DNA from: Thermococci archaeon
GTDB taxonomy: Archaea > Methanobacteriota_B > Thermococci > Methanofastidiosales > B48-G16
Assembly (NCBI GenBank): GCA_003660605.1
Contig: QMUN01000030.1
Location: forward strand, 1 to 7,676
DNA: 7,676 nt
Direction: 5' to 3'
Each line of letters starts with the position of its first letter. Position 1 is the first letter of the stretch. A program made the translations under genes and the position numbers. The notes under the pieces were generated by a model that was not told the origin of the DNA, ran no database searches, and was given only the letters and a program-made list of their open reading frames with translations. Below are positions 1 to 5,915 of this stretch, in pieces.

Positions 1-1
1 G

Positions 2-1837
2 ACTTTTTTGAACAAGGAGTATAGAGTACTTATTTTCTTTGTTATAATAGTTGGTGCTGTTCTGGCATTGGCCATAGATCCAAAAATAGCAGCTGCTTTT
101 GTTGTTGGAGCTATATTCTCGGCACTTTCGGGAAATATCGGGATGAGAATCGCTACTGCATCTAACGCAAGGACAGCCCAGGCTGCGAAGGAGGATATAG
201 GCAAAGGTTTGAAGGTGGCGTTCTCCAGCGGGGCTGTTATGGGGCTCTGTGTAGTGAGTCTTGGACTTCTGGGTGTTTCAACTCTGTACATTATACTGGG
301 AGATCCGAACATAATATACGGTTTCGGATTTGGAGCTTCTTCGATAGCTTTATTTGCAAGAGTTGGAGGAGGAATCTACACAAAAGGTGCAGATGTAGGT
401 GCTGATCTTGTCGGAAAAGTAGAGGCTGGAATACCTGAGGATGACCCAAGGAATCCTGCTGTAATAGCGGATAACGTTGGAGACAATGTAGGTGACGTTG
501 CAGGGATGGGTGCTGATCTTTTTGAGAGTTATGTGGACTCCATTATAGCTGCGATGGCTATTGGTGTCGTTGGATTAACAATTGGCGGAAAGTATCTGAG
601 TGAAGATCTCGTGATCTTGCCCATGCTGATAGCGGGCATAGGGATACTCTGCTCGATCATAGGAACATTCTTTGTTAGAGGAGGAAATGAAAAGAAACTG
701 CATTCTGCCCTTAACAACAGTATTTTTGCTGCTTCCATACTTACCGCGGTTTTTTCGGGGATAGTAATTTACTACATGACGCACGCAATGGAGATATTTT
801 ATGCTACCCTGTCAGGATTAGTTGTAGGTATAGTCATAGGTTTGATTACAGAGTATTACACATCTCATGACTACAGTCCTACGAGAGGAATATCTGAAGC
901 CGCAAAGACAGGAGCTGCTACCGTTGTTATAGAGGGTATAGCGGTGGGTATGTTATCCACGGCAGTACCCATAGTAGCTGTCTCCGCTGCAATAATAGTT
1001 GCTTACCATTTTGCAGGTCTCTACGGAATCGCAATAGCAGCTGTGGGAATGCTTTCCACACTTGGAATAACGCTCGCCACGGATACATACGGGCCTGTTG
1101 CTGACAATGCCGCAGGTATCTCAGAGATGGCGGGTCTTGGAAAAGAGGTGAGAGCAAGAACAGAAGCCTTAGATGCCGTAGGCAACACCACTGCAGCAAT
1201 GGGAAAAGGATTTGCAATAGGTTCTGCAGCTTTAACTGCACTGGCTCTATTTTCAGCATATACCTCAAAAATTGCAGAGACCACAGAGATGAAAATCACC
1301 GATCCTTACGTTATAGCAGGACTCTTCATAGGAGGGCTTTTACCGTTCCTATTTTCAGCGTTCACAATGAGCGCAGTTGGAAAAACAGCTTATAAAATGG
1401 TAAATGAGGTGAGAAGACAGTTTAAAGAGATAAAGGGATTGATGAAAGGAACGGCTAAACCAGATTACGAAAAATGCATAGAGATATCTACAGCAGCTGC
1501 ATTGAAAGAGATGATGCTTCCAGGAGCATTAGCTGTTATCGTGCCCATAGTTGTAGGTTTACTTCTCGGACCTGAAGCTTTAGGCGGACTGTTAGCAGGC
1601 GCTGTGGTGACAGGATTTTTACTTGCTGTCTTTATGGCAAATGCAGGAGGGGCAATGGACAACGCTAAAAAGTATATTGAACTAGGGAACTTCGGAGGAA
1701 AAGGCAGTGATGCGCATAAAGCTTCTGTGGTAGGAGATACGGTAGGAGATCCTTTCAAAGACACATCAGGACCATCTTTAAATATTCTTATAAAGCTGAT
1801 GTCAATAGTGGCGATCGTTTTCGCGCCGCTATTTTAA
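2..1837 (+). CDS. hppA: Membrane-bound ion-translocating pyrophosphatase (M-PPase), 5'-truncated by the window edge
   Basis: This integral membrane enzyme hydrolyses cytoplasmic pyrophosphate and pumps Na+ or H+ outward. The PPi-binding motifs are intact: an Asp-rich stretch with [20 protein letters not shown] (about nt 470-529), [12 protein letters not shown] (about nt 1082-1117) and the C-terminal [17 protein letters not shown] (about nt 1733-1783). The protein is otherwise almost entirely transmembrane helices. GNTTAA (nt 1181-1198) has Ala where K+-independent enzymes have Lys, so the K+-dependent class is predicted. The Glu in LFES (nt 524-526) is at the position typical of Na+ pumps, so Na+ export is the likelier guess; this assignment is an inference. 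A TTG at 8 could be read as a start, but the frame is open to the edge and reads T-F-L-N-K-E-Y, matching the conserved segment after the first helix. The first 60 or so residues therefore lie upstream. The C-terminus (IVFAPLF) is the normal family end. Confidence 0.96.
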   Translation, partial: TFLNKEYRVLIFFVIIVGAVLALAIDPKIAAAFVVGAIFSALSGNIGMRIATASNARTAQAAKEDIGKGLKVAFSSGAVMGLCVVSLGLLGVSTLYIILGDPNIIYGFGFGASSIALFARVGGGIYTKGADVGADLVGKVEAGIPEDDPRNPAVIADNVGDNVGDVAGMGADLFESYVDSIIAAMAIGVVGLTIGGKYLSEDLVILPMLIAGIGILCSIIGTFFVRGGNEKKLHSALNNSIFAASILTAVFSGIVIYYMTHAMEIFYATLSGLVVGIVIGLITEYYTSHDYSPTRGISEAAKTGAATVVIEGIAVGMLSTAVPIVAVSAAIIVAYHFAGLYGIAIAAVGMLSTLGITLATDTYGPVADNAAGISEMAGLGKEVRARTEALDAVGNTTAAMGKGFAIGSAALTALALFSAYTSKIAETTEMKITDPYVIAGLFIGGLLPFLFSAFTMSAVGKTAYKMVNEVRRQFKEIKGLMKGTAKPDYEKCIEISTAAALKEMMLPGALAVIVPIVVGLLLGPEALGGLLAGAVVTGFLLAVFMANAGGAMDNAKKYIELGNFGGKGSDAHKASVVGDTVGDPFKDTSGPSLNILIKLMSIVAIVFAPLF

Positions 1838-1857
1838 TTTTTTTATTTTATATTTTC
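1838..1857 (+). terminator. T-rich archaeal-type terminator after the pyrophosphatase gene
   Basis: Directly after the hppA stop codon is a run of seven T (1838-1844), followed by further T4 tracts broken by single A residues. Oligo-T without a required hairpin is the usual archaeal intrinsic termination signal. The site also overlaps the 3' end of the convergent HEAT-repeat gene. The opposite strand here is A-rich, so this site would not stop transcription arriving from that gene. Confidence 0.5.
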
Positions 1858-2264
1858 TTAGCTCTAATACTTTCCAAAGCCGTTTTCGCAGCTTTCTGAA
1901 CAAACGAGTTTTCATCATTCAATGCTTGAGTGAGGTGTTCTATAACTCTTACATCTCCTATTTCCTCGAGAGCCTTTGCCGCCTCTCCCCGAACATGCCA
2001 ATCTTCGTCCTTCAAAGCTTGAATTAGTGGCTCCACTGCATTTGAGGTACCTATCATACCAAGAGCCCTTGTTGCTTCCCGTCGGAGATCTTTGTCTCCG
2101 CTCTCCAAGATGTGAGTGAGTGATTCTACCGCAGGTTCTCCTATCTCTTTAAGAGCGTCTATTGCTCTCCATCGAACATGTTCGTCCTTCAAGGCCTTTA
2201 TCAGCCCCTTAACATCCCTCTTTGATTGAAGTTTTTCAATATCAGGATCTCTAAAAATTCCCAT
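1848..2264 (-). CDS. Small HEAT-repeat (PBS-lyase HEAT-like) protein
   Basis: The 138-residue protein consists almost wholly of HEAT-like repeats of about 30 residues, at about residues 18-43, 46-73, 76-104 and 107-135. Typical pieces are ALKDEDWHVRGEAAKALEEI and DKDLRREATRALGMIG. Such all-helical solenoids bind protein partners and in some families act in phycobiliprotein-lyase or regulatory roles. No catalytic residue, membrane segment or signal peptide is visible, so only a cytoplasmic scaffold or adaptor role can be suggested. Start: the ATG at 2264 follows an AGGTAGG site with a 4-nt spacer. Repeats 1 and 3 resemble each other most, suggesting growth by duplication of a two-repeat unit. 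The gene is transcribed alone, convergent with hppA and divergent from the cassette that begins at 2466. Confidence 0.88.
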   Translation of the reverse strand: MGIFRDPDIEKLQSKRDVKGLIKALKDEHVRWRAIDALKEIGEPAVESLTHILESGDKDLRREATRALGMIGTSNAVEPLIQALKDEDWHVRGEAAKALEEIGDVRVIEHLTQALNDENSFVQKAAKTALESIRAKKI

Positions 2265-2334
2265 TTTTCCTACCTTTTAAAAATTGAAGTGTCAAAATGC
2301 AAGTCTCAAATTGATGTTATAGCTATATGTTTCT

Positions 2335-2347
2335 ATTATTTTTAAAC
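2335..2347 (-). promoter_or_regulatory. Candidate TATA box for the HEAT-repeat gene
   Basis: On the - strand this reads GTTTAAAAATA, a plausible archaeal box A about 75 nt before the ATG at 2264, which would leave a leader of roughly 50 nt. The surrounding intergenic DNA is very AT-rich and a second weak box (CATATAG, about 2322-2328) exists, so the choice is uncertain. Confidence 0.28.
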
Positions 2348-2365
2348 TTTTGCATCATTCATGTG

Positions 2366-2381
2366 CCGAGAAATTTAAAAC
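2366..2381 (+). promoter_or_regulatory. Candidate distal BRE/TATA promoter in the divergent intergenic region
   Basis: CCGAGAAATTTAAAAC looks like a purine-rich BRE followed by an archaeal TATA box. Initiation about 25 nt downstream would fall near 2400, giving the gene at 2466 a leader of some 60 nt that contains the short repeats described at 2396-2428. Confidence 0.4.
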
Positions 2382-2395
2382 AATTTACAACTTAG

Positions 2396-2428
2396 TAGTA
2401 TGGAAATGTATTTTCATGAATAGTATGG
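2396..2428 (+). repeat. Direct repeat TAGTATGG (x2) with a palindrome between the copies
   Basis: TAGTATGG occurs at 2396-2403 and again at 2421-2428, exactly 25 nt apart. The second copy is immediately preceded by the perfect palindrome TTCATGAA (2413-2420). The pair sits between the two candidate TATA boxes of the 2466 gene, where a regulator could act. This is seen in the sequence, but chance cannot be excluded for 8-mers in AT-rich DNA. Confidence 0.35.
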
Positions 2429-2430
2429 GG

Positions 2431-2442
2431 AAAATATAAATA
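2431..2442 (+). promoter_or_regulatory. Candidate proximal TATA box for the 2466-4198 cassette
   Basis: AAAATATAAATA lies 24-35 nt before the ATG at 2466, the spacing expected for a leaderless or very short-leader archaeal transcript. This fits the weak ribosome-binding site there: only AGGA at 2452-2455, 10 nt from the ATG. Confidence 0.5.
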
Positions 2443-2465
2443 AGTTCAAACAGGAATATAATAAC

Positions 2466-2780
2466 ATGGAACTAAATACAAATTCGGCTGAAATCTTTAT
2501 CGGCTACAGAGATTTCATTGGGATTCTGGATATCCAGAGTATAGAAGACTACCTCAAGGAAAATAGAGTCCAAGATATCTACCTGCTTACCCAGCAGCCA
2601 TTGAGTGAGCGAGTGCAGAGTTATCTTAATGAGCATCTAAAAGAGAGGGTAACAGTTATTGTTACCAGCAGTTCCAGAAAGACAGCAGAAAATATAAAAC
2701 AGCAAAACGAGGGCAAGCAAGCTAGAGTTATAGATCTGGAGGAGTTCGGTAGAAGAGGATTCGCCCGATGCCGTTGCTGA
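2466..2780 (+). CDS. Unrecognised small protein, first gene of the cassette; 3' end frameshifted
   Basis: As read, this gives 104 residues ending in an implausible tail (GRRGFARCRC). I do not recognise the family. The first 96 residues look like a cytoplasmic alpha/beta protein: strand-like segments at about 8-23, 35-42 and 62-68 (VTVIVT) and 86-91 (ARVIDL), separated by amphipathic helices, with no signal peptide or membrane segment. The polar stretch SSSRKTAENIKQQ (68-80) after a strand could be a loop-helix of a Rossmann- or nuclease-like fold, but no catalytic motif can be named. The frame is broken near 2754. Reading on in the +1 frame gives a natural end at 2826, a total of 119 residues and an ATGA overlap with the next gene. 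The gene is therefore a frameshift mutant, a sequencing error, or less likely a programmed frameshift. It has its own TATA box, and the next two genes appear to be co-transcribed with it. Confidence 0.7.
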   Translation: MELNTNSAEIFIGYRDFIGILDIQSIEDYLKENRVQDIYLLTQQPLSERVQSYLNEHLKERVTVIVTSSSRKTAENIKQQNEGKQARVIDLEEFGRRGFARCRC

Positions 2781-2826
2781 AATGATCTTTGGAGAAGTTA
2801 AATCTAAAAATAGGAGATACAAATGA
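2755..2826 (+). other. Displaced C-terminal coding tail of the gene at 2466
   Basis: In the frame starting with GAG at 2755 the DNA reads EDSPDAVAEMIFGEV and on to a TGA at 2824-2826, a helical, well-composed 23-residue ending. It joins smoothly to LEEFGR (codons up to 2753) if the single A at 2754 is removed. The stop then overlaps the ATG of the following gene at 2823 as ATGA, the same junction type as between the next two genes. This is strong contextual evidence that the intact gene was 2466-2826. Confidence 0.75.
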
Positions 2827-3512
2827 CTAACCCCTATCTTTTATTTGCAGGTATAGGAATGATTCTTGTAGGCATCCTTCCTGTTGTCTACTGGAGAAAA
2901 GATGTGGAATTGAAATATTTCTTATTCGGAGCTTTAACGTGGGCTGTAGCCATAGGAGTGAAAGTTTTAATGGATCTTACGCCTTTGAACGATTTTTTAA
3001 TGAGAAAATTTACCATATCTACCTTTATTATAATTATAGGAATATATGTAGGTCTGAGAACTGGGATCCTTGAGAACGGTTTTGCATATATAGTCTCAAA
3101 GAAAATTGAGATGAAATTCAGAGAAGCCATAGCATTTGGGATAGGTTTCGGTGGATCTGAAGCTATTTTTTTAGGGATCTTATCTTTTCTCAGTGTCCTA
3201 AATCTTATTCTTACGAAAGCTTCCACATATGAAGATCCGAGTATACTCTTTGCTCCCATAATCGAAAGACTATTCGTTTTATTTAGTCATATATTTTCCT
3301 GTGTTCTTGTTATATACTCTGTAAAAACTAAAAAAATCAGATATTTCCTTTATTCCATAATATATAAGAGTCCTATAGATGGGATTATTCCATGGATGCA
3401 GCACAATATTCCAAAAACGGTAAAAGGAACGTATATGATGGAGATTCCTGTTGTAATATTTGGGATAATAGGACTCATCGGAATAATAAAATTAAGAGAG
3501 GTGATGGAATGA
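2823..3512 (+). CDS. YhfC-type polytopic membrane protein (CPBP/glutamic intramembrane protease-like), motifs altered
   Basis: This is a 229-residue protein with about seven hydrophobic segments (near 5-24, 33-50, 65-82, 102-131, 141-166, 176-190 and 207-224). Three landmarks match the YhfC family as I remember it: GLRTGILEN (77-85) for the family's GLFEE-type motif, GIGFGGSEAIFLG (106-118) for GIGHGGIEA, and IERLFVLFSHI (147-157) with the conserved ER and His. YhfC proteins are related to CPBP/Rce1-like glutamic intramembrane proteases. Here Glu84, Glu113, His156 and Asp186 remain, but the second Glu of EE is Asn85, the GHG His is Phe109, and the last His-x-x-x-Asp is SPID. The protein may be a non-proteolytic relative. 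Start: AGGAG at 2812-2816 lies 6 nt before the ATG. The gene overlaps the corrected upstream gene and the downstream lipoprotein gene by 4 nt each. Confidence 0.75.
   Translation: MTNPYLLFAGIGMILVGILPVVYWRKDVELKYFLFGALTWAVAIGVKVLMDLTPLNDFLMRKFTISTFIIIIGIYVGLRTGILENGFAYIVSKKIEMKFREAIAFGIGFGGSEAIFLGILSFLSVLNLILTKASTYEDPSILFAPIIERLFVLFSHIFSCVLVIYSVKTKKIRYFLYSIIYKSPIDGIIPWMQHNIPKTVKGTYMMEIPVVIFGIIGLIGIIKLREVME
3497..3505 (+). promoter_or_regulatory. Strong ribosome-binding site that sets the lipoprotein start
   Basis: The site contains GAGGTGAT (3498-3505), an 8-nt match to the archaeal anti-Shine-Dalgarno sequence, just before the ATG at 3509. It lies inside the end of the YhfC-type gene. It excludes the longer in-frame extension back to 3392, which would put 39 non-signal residues in front of the signal peptide. 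Confidence 0.7.
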
Positions 3513-4198
3513 GAAAAATTTTGGTATTGCTAGTGATATCTATTGTTTTTTCCGGGTGTATATCGGAGGAAAAAGAAACAAAAACAAAAGAGCTTGATCT
3601 GGAAATAGGAGAGGAATATACGTACGAATTTTACTCAAACGGAAGTTACATAGGTTACAATAAATACAAAGTTGTTGGAAAAGAAGGAGAGAACTATCTT
3701 ATAGAGTCTGAGGTAAATATAAGCCAAGCAAATATAGATTTAAAAATAGATGCAAAATATACGATCACAAAAGAATGTATGCCTGTACATTATGAATTTG
3801 TGGCATACGTAAATAATGAAAAACAGACAGTTTCCTGCGAGTTCAAAGAAGGAAGCGTTCACGAAGTTGCAACAAAAGGAGAACAGAGATTTGAAAAGGA
3901 TATAAAACTTGAAGAGGGCACGTATCTTATTGACAACAACATGATTGGACAGATGGCTCTTATGCTCAGAACTATGGAACTGAAAATAGGAGATAGTTAT
4001 GTTATACCAATGTTTGCAGCCCAGCCCATGAAAGCTCTGAAGATAGAAATGAAAGTCGGGGAAATAGAAAAGATAGAAGGATATGATTGTTACAAACTGG
4101 ATTTCATAGAACTGGGATACTATATATATGTCTCTGATGGCGAACTTATAAAAATGGAGACGAAAGATAAAACATTGATCATCGTTTTGAAGAGGTAA
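3509..4198 (+). CDS. Secreted lipoprotein of unknown function
   Basis: The 229-residue protein begins with a compact signal peptide: MRK, a hydrophobic core (ILVLLVISIVF) and the lipobox FSGC with Cys17. It is therefore expected to be lipid-anchored on the outer face of the cytoplasmic membrane. After a charged Lys/Glu linker (about 18-30), the mature part is rich in short alternating beta-like segments (for example EEYTYEFYSNGSYIGYNKYK, then a YDCYKLDFIELGYYIYVSDG region near the end). This suggests a beta-sheet-rich extracellular domain. I do not recognise a named family. Three later Cys (about 90, 111 and 196) are present. The ATG overlaps the stop of the YhfC-type gene as ATGA, which implies co-translation and possibly joint action at the membrane; that link is inference. 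A start at 3392 is open but lacks support. Confidence 0.85.
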   Translation: MRKILVLLVISIVFSGCISEEKETKTKELDLEIGEEYTYEFYSNGSYIGYNKYKVVGKEGENYLIESEVNISQANIDLKIDAKYTITKECMPVHYEFVAYVNNEKQTVSCEFKEGSVHEVATKGEQRFEKDIKLEEGTYLIDNNMIGQMALMLRTMELKIGDSYVIPMFAAQPMKALKIEMKVGEIEKIEGYDCYKLDFIELGYYIYVSDGELIKMETKDKTLIIVLKR

Positions 4199-4201
4199 AC
4201 C

Positions 4202-4235
4202 TTTTTAAATGTGAGAGTTGTGTAAACTATGGAGG
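4202..4235 (+). promoter_or_regulatory. Candidate promoter and ribosome-binding site of the rpo7 operon
   Basis: TTTTTAAAT (4202-4210) resembles an archaeal TATA box and lies 33-41 nt before the rpo7 ATG at 4243. GGAGG (4231-4235) is a clear Shine-Dalgarno site with a 7-nt spacer. If initiation is about 25 nt downstream of the box, the leader is very short and begins at about the Shine-Dalgarno site. Read-through from the lipoprotein gene (stop at 4198) is also possible, since no strong terminator is seen between them. Confidence 0.45.
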
Positions 4236-4242
4236 CTTTGTA

Positions 4243-4794
4243 ATGTACAAGCTCGTGAAGTTGGAAGATATAGTGAGAATTCCTCCAGATAGATTCAGTG
4301 AGGATCAGAAGGAGGTAATTCTTGATATTTTGAGAGAACAGTACGAAGGCAAATGGGACAAAGAGTTGGGAATGATGCTCTGTGTTCAGAATATTATAGA
4401 GATAGGAGAAGGAAGAGTGATCCATGGCGATGGTGCTTCTTATAATAGTGTTATTTTTGATGTTCTTACATTTTTACCGAAACTTCATGAGATCGTTGAG
4501 GGACATGTTGTTGAAATTGTCGAGTTTGGAGTCTTTGTGAGGATAGGACCTGTAGATGCGTTGAGCCATGTTTCCCAGATCACAAATGATTATATAAGTT
4601 ATGATAAAAAACAGCATACTCTCACAGGGAAGGAAACAAAACAGATAATAAAAGAGGGAGATTACGTAAGAGCAAGGATCGTTACTCTCGGCACAAAAGA
4701 AGGGGTTGTGAAGGTGGGACTGACGATGAGACAGCCATATCTCGGTAAGTTTGAATGGATAAGCGAGGAGAAAAAGAAGGAGGAGAAGAAATGA
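4243..4794 (+). CDS. rpo7: DNA-directed RNA polymerase subunit Rpo7 (RpoE')
   Basis: This 183-residue stalk subunit of archaeal RNA polymerase pairs with Rpo4 and binds emerging RNA, helping open-complex formation and elongation. It corresponds to eukaryotic Rpb7. The N-terminal RNP-like tip domain covers about residues 1-80, with LCVQNI (46-51), GEGRVIHGDG (55-64) and FDVLTF (72-77). The S1 RNA-binding domain covers about 83-165, with EGHVVEIVEFGVFVRIGP (86-103) and DALSHVSQI (105-113), ending in VKVGLTMRQPYLG (156-168). The length is normal for the family. The tail is very rich in Glu and Lys, and its codons contain the ribosome-binding site of the next gene. The stop overlaps the spt4 ATG as ATGA at 4791-4794, making this the first gene of the information-processing operon. 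Confidence 0.97.
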   Translation: MYKLVKLEDIVRIPPDRFSEDQKEVILDILREQYEGKWDKELGMMLCVQNIIEIGEGRVIHGDGASYNSVIFDVLTFLPKLHEIVEGHVVEIVEFGVFVRIGPVDALSHVSQITNDYISYDKKQHTLTGKETKQIIKEGDYVRARIVTLGTKEGVVKVGLTMRQPYLGKFEWISEEKKKEEKK

Positions 4795-4976
4795 AAGCAT
4801 GTAAAGATTGTGGCATGGTCGTGAGTTCAAAAACAGATATCTGTCCAAACTGCAAGACCTCCCGTCTCTCTGATGAATGGCATGGTCTCGTTATTATAAT
4901 AAAACCCAAAAAATCTATCATAGCAGAAAAACTCATGATAAAGACACGAGGGAAGTACGCACTTAAGGTAAGATAA
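4791..4976 (+). CDS. spt4: Transcription elongation factor Spt4 (RpoE'')
   Basis: This 61-residue zinc protein binds the NGN domain of Spt5, and the pair clamps RNA polymerase for processive elongation. Two CxxC pairs form the zinc site: Cys4/Cys7 and Cys18/Cys21. After them come the family landmarks SDEWHG (27-32), a VIIIKP strand, KSIIAEKL and a final GKYALKVR. The length is typical of archaeal Spt4. Start: an in-frame TTG-type start at 4755 is open, but the ATG at 4791 fits the family N-terminus (MKACKDCG) and has GGAGG at 4779-4783 with a 7-nt spacer. The gene overlaps rpo7 by 4 nt and the next gene by 1 nt (TAATG). Confidence 0.96.
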   Translation: MKACKDCGMVVSSKTDICPNCKTSRLSDEWHGLVIIIKPKKSIIAEKLMIKTRGKYALKVR

Positions 4977-5473
4977 TGCTGAAACTTACAAAAGAGACAA
5001 GAGATCTTTTTAAAACACATATAGGAAAAGTTATTAGAGGAGATATCCCGTATCCTTATATAGAATTTAAAAAATCTTACAAAAAAGAATTCCTTATATC
5101 TATAGGGGATGTGGTAACAAAAAATTTAATCAAAATAGGGATAAATCCAGATATTATTATCATAGATGGAAAAAGCATGAGAACGAAAAAAGAAGAGTTC
5201 ATAATAAGGGGGTATGAAGAAATAAAGGTAAAAAATCCTCCCGGTGTCATTACGGATGAACTCTGGGATGCAATAAAAAAAATGAGATCAAAACAAAAGA
5301 TTTTTATAGAAGGTGAAGAAGATTTAGCATCATTGCCCGCTATCTTATTCGCACCTTTGGGTGCTCTGATAGTTTATGGCATACCGGAAGAGGGTATAGA
5401 AGTAATAGAGGCAAATGAAAAGAATAAAAAAAGAGTTAATGAGGATATAAAAAAGATGGAAGTGGTAGAATGA
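4976..5473 (+). CDS. GTP-dependent dephospho-CoA kinase (DUF359 family)
   Basis: The 165-residue protein matches the archaeal DUF359 family, characterised in Thermococcus kodakarensis as the GTP-dependent kinase that phosphorylates dephospho-CoA in the last step of CoA synthesis. It replaces bacterial CoaE. Conserved landmarks are GKVIRGD (17-23), ISIGDVVT (41-48), IIDGKSMR (62-69), KNPPGVI (86-92), EGEEDLASLPA (112-122) and GALIVYGIPEEGI (129-141). The acidic residues in GDVVT and EGEEDL are the best candidates for metal/GTP binding, inferred from conservation. The protein is cytoplasmic, with no P-loop, as expected for this family. The ATG follows AGGT (4966-4969) and overlaps the spt4 stop by 1 nt. 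The end overlaps rps24e by 4 nt. The position between spt4 and rps24e is the usual euryarchaeal one. Confidence 0.94.
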   Translation: MLKLTKETRDLFKTHIGKVIRGDIPYPYIEFKKSYKKEFLISIGDVVTKNLIKIGINPDIIIIDGKSMRTKKEEFIIRGYEEIKVKNPPGVITDELWDAIKKMRSKQKIFIEGEEDLASLPAILFAPLGALIVYGIPEEGIEVIEANEKNKKRVNEDIKKMEVVE

Positions 5474-5760
5474 AGATAGAAATACAGGAAGAAAAGGAAA
5501 ATCCCCTGCTGGAAAGAAAAGAGGTATATTTTAAGTTTATTCCAGAAACTGGCAGTGAAAAATATGAGGATGTGAGGGAAAGGATAGCTGCCATGCTGGA
5601 TCTTGATAAAAATACATTTGTAATACAGTATATGAAATCTCAGTTCGGAAAAAGAGAGTACAGAGGATTTTTGAAGATATATAAAGACGAAAAAAACATG
5701 AGATCTATTGAAGAAAATTATGTACTCAAAAGAAATGGCTTGATGGGTGAAAAGCAATGA
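5470..5760 (+). CDS. rps24e: Small ribosomal subunit protein S24e
   Basis: This 96-residue archaeal/eukaryotic-type protein of the 30S subunit has no bacterial counterpart. Recognisable stretches are [12 protein letters not shown] (10-21), where the family has N-P-L-L-x-R-x-E, then a [18 protein letters not shown] region (about 35-52), and the core [17 protein letters not shown] (57-73), which corresponds to the family's F-G-x-x-x-x-x-G-x-A-x-I-Y segment. Length is close to that of other archaeal S24e. The ATG at 5470 overlaps the stop of the dephospho-CoA kinase gene as ATGA, and the rps27ae ATG overlaps its own stop in the same way, so translation of the three is likely coupled. Confidence 0.95.
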   Translation: MKIEIQEEKENPLLERKEVYFKFIPETGSEKYEDVRERIAAMLDLDKNTFVIQYMKSQFGKREYRGFLKIYKDEKNMRSIEENYVLKRNGLMGEKQ

Positions 5761-5915
5761 TCTCCAAGAAATATCAGATCAAGGATAATAAAGTTATAAG
5801 AAAAAAAACATGTCCTCGTTGCGGGGCGGGTGTTTTTCTGGCGGAACATAAGGATAGACTCACCTGTGGAAAATGCGGATATACAGAGTTCATAAAGAAA
5901 GCTCAGAACAAATGA
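5757..5915 (+). CDS. rps27ae: Small ribosomal subunit protein S27ae
   Basis: This 52-residue zinc-ribbon protein of the archaeal 30S subunit corresponds to the ribosomal half of eukaryotic ubiquitin-S27a. The C4 zinc site is complete: Cys19/Cys22 in TCPRCG and Cys37/Cys40 in TCGKCG, with the family pieces [20 protein letters not shown] between and after them. The basic N-terminus ([13 protein letters not shown]) is typical. The ATG at 5757 overlaps the rps24e stop (ATGA) and has GGTGA at 5746-5750 as ribosome-binding site with a 6-nt spacer. It ends the operon. The 3' end overlaps the convergent radical SAM gene by 13 nt. The Kae1/Bud32 gene that often follows in euryarchaea is not here. Confidence 0.95.
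   Translation: MISKKYQIKDNKVIRKKTCPRCGAGVFLAEHKDRLTCGKCGYTEFIKKAQNK

Noticed and set aside
8..10. TTG as the true start of the pyrophosphatase gene
   Set aside because: The frame is open to the window edge and the preceding codons (T-F) fit the conserved family sequence; the first helix is missing, so the gene is truncated by the window.
2400..2423. Seven-codon upstream reading frame (ATG...TAG)
   Set aside because: Too short to support as a gene; mentioned only in the promoter finding.
2748..2760. Programmed ribosomal frameshift site
   Set aside because: No recognisable slippery heptamer or downstream pseudoknot is evident; a one-base indel or sequencing error is simpler.
2637..3259. Opposite-strand open frames beneath the cassette (2637-2822 and 2888-3259)
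   Set aside because: They lie antisense to a well-supported operon, have no ribosome-binding site and no recognisable protein features.
3392..3508. N-terminal extension of the lipoprotein upstream of the ATG at 3509
   Set aside because: It overlaps the YhfC-type gene by 120 nt and would bury the signal peptide; the strong GAGGTGAT site supports 3509.
4755..4790. Longer Spt4 start upstream of 4791
   Set aside because: The family begins at the first Cys pair, and the ribosome-binding site GGAGG (4779-4783) points to the ATG at 4791.
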